Part shown: in pieces, positions 23,738 to 26,561 of the stretch | How the letters are laid out: each line of letters opens with the position of its first letter | Position numbering within the stretch: position 1 is the stretch's first letter | Source of the DNA: DATDCY01 sp031406795 [NCBI: Candidatus Rokuibacteriota bacterium] | GTDB taxonomy: Bacteria > JAUVQV01 | NCBI GenBank assembly: GCA_031406795.1 | Contig: JANOHV010000136.1 | Location: 1-26,561, forward strand | Direction: 5' to 3' | Length of the DNA: 26,561 nt | Program-made: the position numbers and the translations under genes | Notes under the pieces: generated by a model | The model's input: the letters and a program-made list of their open reading frames with translations, nothing else | Told to the model about the DNA's origin: nothing | The model's database searches: none

Positions 23738-23925
23738 GCGGTCTTGGTGATCTTCCCGGAGCGCAGGCAACGGGTACAGAGCGTGACCCGCTTGGAACGG
23801 CCGGGCACATCGGCCTTCACCGTCTTGAGGTTGGGCATCCGGCGCGTCTTGCTCACGTTGTGGGCGTGGCTGATGACGCTTCCGGTTTGCGGACGCTTGC
23901 CGCAGACATCGCAGACCTTCGACAT
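23734..23925 (-). CDS. rpmB: Large ribosomal subunit protein bL28
   Basis: bL28 is a 63-residue structural protein of the 50S subunit. It keeps the zinc-ribbon type cysteines (CDVCGKRP at 5-12 and CTRC at 50-53), so it is the zinc-binding (C+) form. Other family features are GSVISHAHNVSKTRRMPNL and RVTLCTRCLRSGKI. The ATG at 23925 follows a GGGGGA. A promoter candidate lies about 40 bases upstream. It is unusual only in standing alone, not beside rpmG, and in overlapping the ridA stop by four bases. Confidence 0.97.
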   Translation of the reverse strand: MSKVCDVCGKRPQTGSVISHAHNVSKTRRMPNLKTVKADVPGRSKRVTLCTRCLRSGKITKTA

Positions 23926-23966
23926 GGGTACCATCCCCCTTTCAATACTTCTGTCCAGAAAGCGCT

Positions 23967-23995
23967 CTTGTACACGAATCCGGCGGCAAAGGCAA
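23967..23995 (-). promoter_or_regulatory. Candidate sigma70 promoter of rpmB
   Basis: Minus strand: TTGCCT (23995-23990), 17-base spacer, TACAAG (23972-23967). The resulting leader of about 35 bases contains the small inverted repeat TTCTG/CAGAA (near 23949-23960). Confidence 0.5.
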
Positions 23996-24001
23996 GCCAC
24001 G

Positions 24002-24021
24002 ATCCGCGCGTACGCGCGGAT
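24002..24021. repeat. Palindrome copy 2 (20-base perfect palindrome)
   Basis: ATCCGCGCGTACGCGCGGAT, the same arms as at 23161-23181 but without the central base. The flank on its right also resembles copy 1 (GGCA then a small inverted repeat), which supports a common origin. It lies just upstream of the rpmB -35 box and of the promoter region of the small membrane-protein operon. Confidence 0.75.
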
Positions 24022-24033
24022 TTGGGGCAAGTT

Positions 24034-24066
24034 GTCGTTGACAACGACCGCGGTCGCGGGTAGATA
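24034..24066 (+). promoter_or_regulatory. Candidate promoter with overlapping palindromic operators, upstream of the small membrane-protein operon
   Basis: TTGACA (24038-24043, perfect -35), 17-base spacer, TAGATA (24061-24066, weak -10). The palindrome GTCGTTG-A-CAACGAC (24034-24048) covers the -35, and a second palindrome, GACCGCGGTC (24046-24055), lies in the spacer. This arrangement suits a repressor or redox-responsive regulator. The weak -10 fits a promoter needing an activator. Confidence 0.45.
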
Positions 24067-24096
24067 GCTCGTGCACAACTTGGGGGGGAAAGACCG

Positions 24097-24198
24097 ATGA
24101 AGAAATACGCTCCGTTTCCCACCGCGCGCTGGTGGGTGCTGCACACCGCGGCCGTGGCGGCGGTTTATACCGTCGGCCACGTCCTGCTCGGGCGCTGA
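24097..24198 (+). CDS. 33-residue single-span membrane protein
   Basis: The sequence starts MKKYAPFPTARWWVLHTAAV and continues through a hydrophobic stretch to VGHVLLGR. It has a basic N-terminus, one membrane helix (about 12-31) and two His in or near the membrane. The ATG follows GGGGGGGAAAG at normal spacing. Its core W-V-L-H-x-A-A is shared with the next small ORF (GWVVLHIAA), so the two look like paralogues. It is followed after 7 bases by that ORF. The family was not recognised. It could be a small subunit of a haem- or redox-active membrane complex, but that is only a guess. Confidence 0.65.
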   Translation: MKKYAPFPTARWWVLHTAAVAAVYTVGHVLLGR

Positions 24199-24205
24199 GG
24201 CCGGC

Positions 24206-24310
24206 ATGCTGCGGTACATCATGAAGGGAACGCCGGGCTGGGTGGTTCTTCACATCGCCGCGATCCTGCTGACGCTCTGGCTCGGCGCGGTGACGAGGTT
24301 TGCGCCATGA
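24206..24310 (+). CDS. 34-residue single-span membrane protein
   Basis: It starts MLRYIMKGTPGWVVLHIAAI and continues LLTLWLGAVTRFAP. There is one membrane helix (about 12-29), with the WVVLH motif at its start matching the WWVLH of the preceding ORF. The stop overlaps the next gene's ATG (ATGA, 24307-24310), so translation is coupled. An internal ATG at 24221 is an alternative start. The function is unknown. Confidence 0.65.
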   Translation: MLRYIMKGTPGWVVLHIAAILLTLWLGAVTRFAP

Positions 24311-24723
24311 ACGCCGACGGAACCCGGCGGACGCTGCTTTGGGCGCTCGTTCTCGTGGCGCTTGGCGGCTTGCTGCTGCACTACCGGATTCACCCGTACC
24401 TGGCGCCCGACCGGGACCATCCCGGGCTGATGGTTTTCCGCGGCTCCTTCCTGGCCGCGACCCTGGTGCCACTGTTCGACCTGATCGTCGTGACGGCGCT
24501 CCTCGCGTCGCGCCGCACCGCCGCACTCGGCTATCTGCTGAACGGCATGCTGGTCATCTTCGGGACGGTGCTCATGGGACACTTCTCGATCGCCGCGCTC
24601 GCGCCCAAGGCCGCGCCGCTCGCCGACTGGCTGCTCAGGTCGACCTTCCCCGACATCGCGCTGGCCTGGGCGGACTTCATGATCGGCAAGGCGCTCTACG
24701 AAACCTGGATGCGGGAGGCATGA
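24307..24723 (+). CDS. 138-residue integral membrane protein, function unknown
   Basis: Three clear membrane helices (about 9-27, 44-68, 73-96) and perhaps a fourth amphipathic one (about 112-132). Histidines cluster at membrane edges: LLHYRIHPYL (helix 1 end), DRDHPG, and MGHFS (helix 3 end), and could bind a metal or haem. The ATG overlaps the upstream small ORF stop, and the TGA overlaps an ATG of the DUF1858 frame, so all four genes read as one coupled unit. I do not recognise the family. Confidence 0.8.
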   Translation: MNADGTRRTLLWALVLVALGGLLLHYRIHPYLAPDRDHPGLMVFRGSFLAATLVPLFDLIVVTALLASRRTAALGYLLNGMLVIFGTVLMGHFSIAALAPKAAPLADWLLRSTFPDIALAWADFMIGKALYETWMREA

Positions 24724-24728
24724 ACCCG

Positions 24729-24932
24729 ATGAAGATCACCGAAAAGATGACGATCCTCGAAGTGCTGAAGGCGGCGCCCCAGACACGCAAAGTCTTCGAC
24801 CGATACACGATGCGCTGCAAGGGCTGCCAGGGGGCCGCCGCGGAAACGGTCGCGGCCGGGGCCCGCAATCACGGCGTCGACCCGAAGACCCTGCTGCGCG
24901 AACTCAACGAGGCCCTGAAGGAGGAGAAGTAG
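24729..24932 (+). CDS. DUF1858-type redox-disulfide domain protein
   Basis: This 67-residue protein matches the DUF1858 (ScdA N-terminal-like, hybrid-cluster-protein-associated) pattern: MTILEVLKAAPQTRKVFDRY, then CKGC (Cys30, Cys33), and HGVDPKTLLRELNEAL. Such proteins have a conserved CxxC thought to work as a disulfide or metal/NO-related redox switch. GGGAGG lies 10 bases before the ATG at 24729. An in-frame ATG at 24720 overlaps the previous stop but sits only one base from that ribosome site, so 24729 is preferred. It is the last gene of the small-membrane-protein operon, followed by recG after 17 bases. Confidence 0.85.
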   Translation: MKITEKMTILEVLKAAPQTRKVFDRYTMRCKGCQGAAAETVAAGARNHGVDPKTLLRELNEALKEEK

Positions 24933-24949
24933 GTTCCCCGGCCGTCGCG

Positions 24950-26561
24950 GTGCTGACCCTCTCGGACGCCGTTCGCGCCATCCCCGGCGTCGGCAGTGCG
25001 CGGGCCGGGCACCTCGAGCAGCTCGGCGTCTTCACCGTCGACGACCTGCTCAGGCTTCTCCCGCGCCGCTACGAAGACCGGCGCGCGCTGACGCCGATCG
25101 CCTCCCTCGCCGCGGGCGCCACCGCCTCCTTCGAGGCGCGCGTCGTCTCCTCCGGTGCCGCGATCACCCCGCGCCGGGGCCTGCGCGTCTTCCGCGCGGT
25201 GTTCGAGGACGGCTCGGGCAGGATCGCGGGGCTCTGGTTTCGCTTCCGGGCCGCGCACCTGCAGACGCTGCTGCGAACCGGCGCCCGCGTGCTCGTGCAC
25301 GGGACCGTCATCGTGGCGGCCGGGCGGCGGGAGATTCTCCACCCGGAGATCGAGCCGCTGGCCGAGGGTGCGGAGCGTTGTGCGCCGCTGGTTCGCCCCG
25401 TCTACCCGGCAACCGCCGGGCTCTCGCAGGCGACGCTGCGGGCGATCGTCCAGCGGGCGCTCGAGGCGGTGCTTCCCGGACTGGAGGATCCGCTTCCCCC
25501 CGAGCTGCGCGAGCGGCACAGGCTGCCCGGACTCGCCGAGTCGCTCGTGGCTCTGCACGACCCCGGCGCCGGCTCCCCCGCGCAGGTGCCGGCCCCTGAT
25601 GGCTCGATCTGGCGCCGGCGGCTGGTGTTCGAGGAGCTTTTCAGGATGCAGCTGCAGTTGGCGATCCGCAGGCGGCGCCAGGAGAGCGTCCGCCCGCGGC
25701 AGACCCGTCCGGACGGGTCCGGTCTGCTCGCCCGCCTCGGCGAGCGCCTCCCGTTCGCCCTCACGGCGGCCCAGGCGCGCGTCTGCCGTGAGATCCTCGC
25801 CGACATGGGCGAGCCCCGCCCGATGCAGCGGTTGCTCCAGGGGGACGTGGGCAGCGGCAAGACCGTCGTCGCCGCGCTCGCGATTCTGGCCGCGGCTGCG
25901 GGGGGCGGGCAGGCGGCGCTGCTGGCCCCCACCGAACTGCTGGCCGAACAGCACTATCTGACCTTCGGCCGGCTCGCGGGAGCGCTCGGCCTCGAGCCGG
26001 AGCTGCTGACGGGCGGGGTGCCGCGCGCGCGCCGCGCCCGCGTGCTCGCGGGACTCGCCGCGGGTCGGGTGCCGCTGGTCATCGGCACGCATGCCCTGCT
26101 CGAGTCGAACGTGCGTTTTTCCCGGCTGGCGCTGGCCGTCGTGGACGAGCAGCACCGCTTCGGCGTGCGGCAGCGCCTCGGCCTGCGCGAGAAGGGCGAG
26201 GAACCCGACCTGTTGGTGATGACGGCCACGCCAATCCCGCGTTCGCTGGCGCTGACGCTCTACGGCGATCTCGATCTCTCGACCCTCGACGAATCGCCGC
26301 CGGGGCGCCGCCCGGTGAGCACCCGCGTCATCGGCGAGGCGGGGCGTCGCGCCGCGTGGGAATTGCTTCGCTCCGAAGTGCTGCAGGGGCGCAGAGCCTT
26401 CGTCGTCTGCCCGCTCATCGAGGAGACGGGCGAGGATGACCCGGCGGCGGCCGTGCGCATGGCGGCTCGCCTGCAGGCGCACTTGCCGGGGGTTCGGGTG
26501 GGGCTGCTGCACGGCAGGCTGCCGATCGAAGAGCGCTCGCGGGCGATGGAGCGCTTTCGCA
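24950..26561 (+). CDS. recG: ATP-dependent DNA helicase RecG (3' end outside window)
   Basis: RecG remodels stalled replication forks and Holliday junctions. About 537 of the usual 700 or so residues are present; the gene runs off the right edge. The N-terminal HhH-like part VRAIPGVGSARAGHLEQLGV, DLLRLLPRRYEDRR, and the OB-fold wedge (AVFEDGSGRIAGLWF) precede helicase lobe 1: QGDVGSGKT (about 299-307), LLAPTELLAEQH, and VVDEQHRFGVRQR (DEQH about 397-400). TATPIPRSLALTLYGDLDLS follows, and lobe 2 begins with FVVCPLIEE. The GTG at 24950 is the most likely start, though GGAGGAG is about 20 bases away; the frame is open further upstream. Confidence 0.96.
   Translation, partial: MLTLSDAVRAIPGVGSARAGHLEQLGVFTVDDLLRLLPRRYEDRRALTPIASLAAGATASFEARVVSSGAAITPRRGLRVFRAVFEDGSGRIAGLWFRFRAAHLQTLLRTGARVLVHGTVIVAAGRREILHPEIEPLAEGAERCAPLVRPVYPATAGLSQATLRAIVQRALEAVLPGLEDPLPPELRERHRLPGLAESLVALHDPGAGSPAQVPAPDGSIWRRRLVFEELFRMQLQLAIRRRRQESVRPRQTRPDGSGLLARLGERLPFALTAAQARVCREILADMGEPRPMQRLLQGDVGSGKTVVAALAILAAAAGGGQAALLAPTELLAEQHYLTFGRLAGALGLEPELLTGGVPRARRARVLAGLAAGRVPLVIGTHALLESNVRFSRLALAVVDEQHRFGVRQRLGLREKGEEPDLLVMTATPIPRSLALTLYGDLDLSTLDESPPGRRPVSTRVIGEAGRRAAWELLRSEVLQGRRAFVVCPLIEETGEDDPAAAVRMAARLQAHLPGVRVGLLHGRLPIEERSRAMERFR

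Overview
The window is a GC-rich (roughly two-thirds G+C by eye), gene-dense Gram-negative chromosome segment. A TolC/EmrA/EmrB tripartite pump, CheA-type chemosensory genes beside a type IV pilus/type II secretion motor ATPase, a chemoreceptor carrying a periplasmic c-type haem motif, a DUF1858 redox protein and paired PPK2 enzymes together suggest an anaerobic or metal/redox-active lineage near the former Deltaproteobacteria (Desulfobacterota/Desulfuromonadia-like). This placement is inference from gene content. No rRNA, tRNA, CRISPR array or transposase gene was seen.

Layout. 1-1428: two overlapping PPK2-family genes, the first lacking key catalytic residues and cut by the window edge. 1443-5627: tolC-emrA-emrB export operon. 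5671-6291 (minus): deoxynucleoside kinase, divergent from a tiny 36-residue very basic protein (6435-6545) that has its own promoter and terminator. 6604-7805 (minus): a MerR-type regulator with an apparently leaderless promoter and a single-domain response regulator, in a block of lower GC that also holds a cluster of DnaA-box-like sites and a long inverted repeat. 7943-11444: rarA and a CHASE2 adenylate cyclase, overlapping. 11436-12491 (minus): thiL. 12561-19729: cheR, a receptor without a sensor domain, cheW, a small coupled ORF, cheY, cheA, then a GspE/PilB ATPase, all on one strand and mostly with overlapping stop/start codons. 19746-22613 (minus): a 955-residue receptor with a periplasmic CxxCH motif, a divergent chemoreceptor tip and a C-terminal PhnD-like binding domain. 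22704-23141 (minus): a stand-alone cyclic-nucleotide-binding-type domain. 23354-23925: ridA and rpmB, tail to tail. 24097-24932: two tiny membrane proteins, a 138-residue membrane protein and a DUF1858 CxxC protein. 24950 to the end: recG, cut by the window edge.

How it may work together (inference). The che genes, with an adjacent pilus/secretion motor ATPase and no cheB, cheD or flagellar gene in view, look like an alternative chemosensory pathway, perhaps controlling pili. The neighbouring haem/PhnD receptor could be an input that senses redox state or a small oxyanion, although its divergent tip makes signalling through this CheA uncertain. The CHASE2 cyclase and the cyclic-nucleotide-binding-type protein are both in the window, but the latter lacks the usual phosphate-binding Arg. 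The best candidates for undescribed biology are the haem-receptor-PhnD fusion, the small-membrane-protein/DUF1858 operon with a palindrome over its -35 box, and the DnaA-box-like inverted repeat inside the merR gene.
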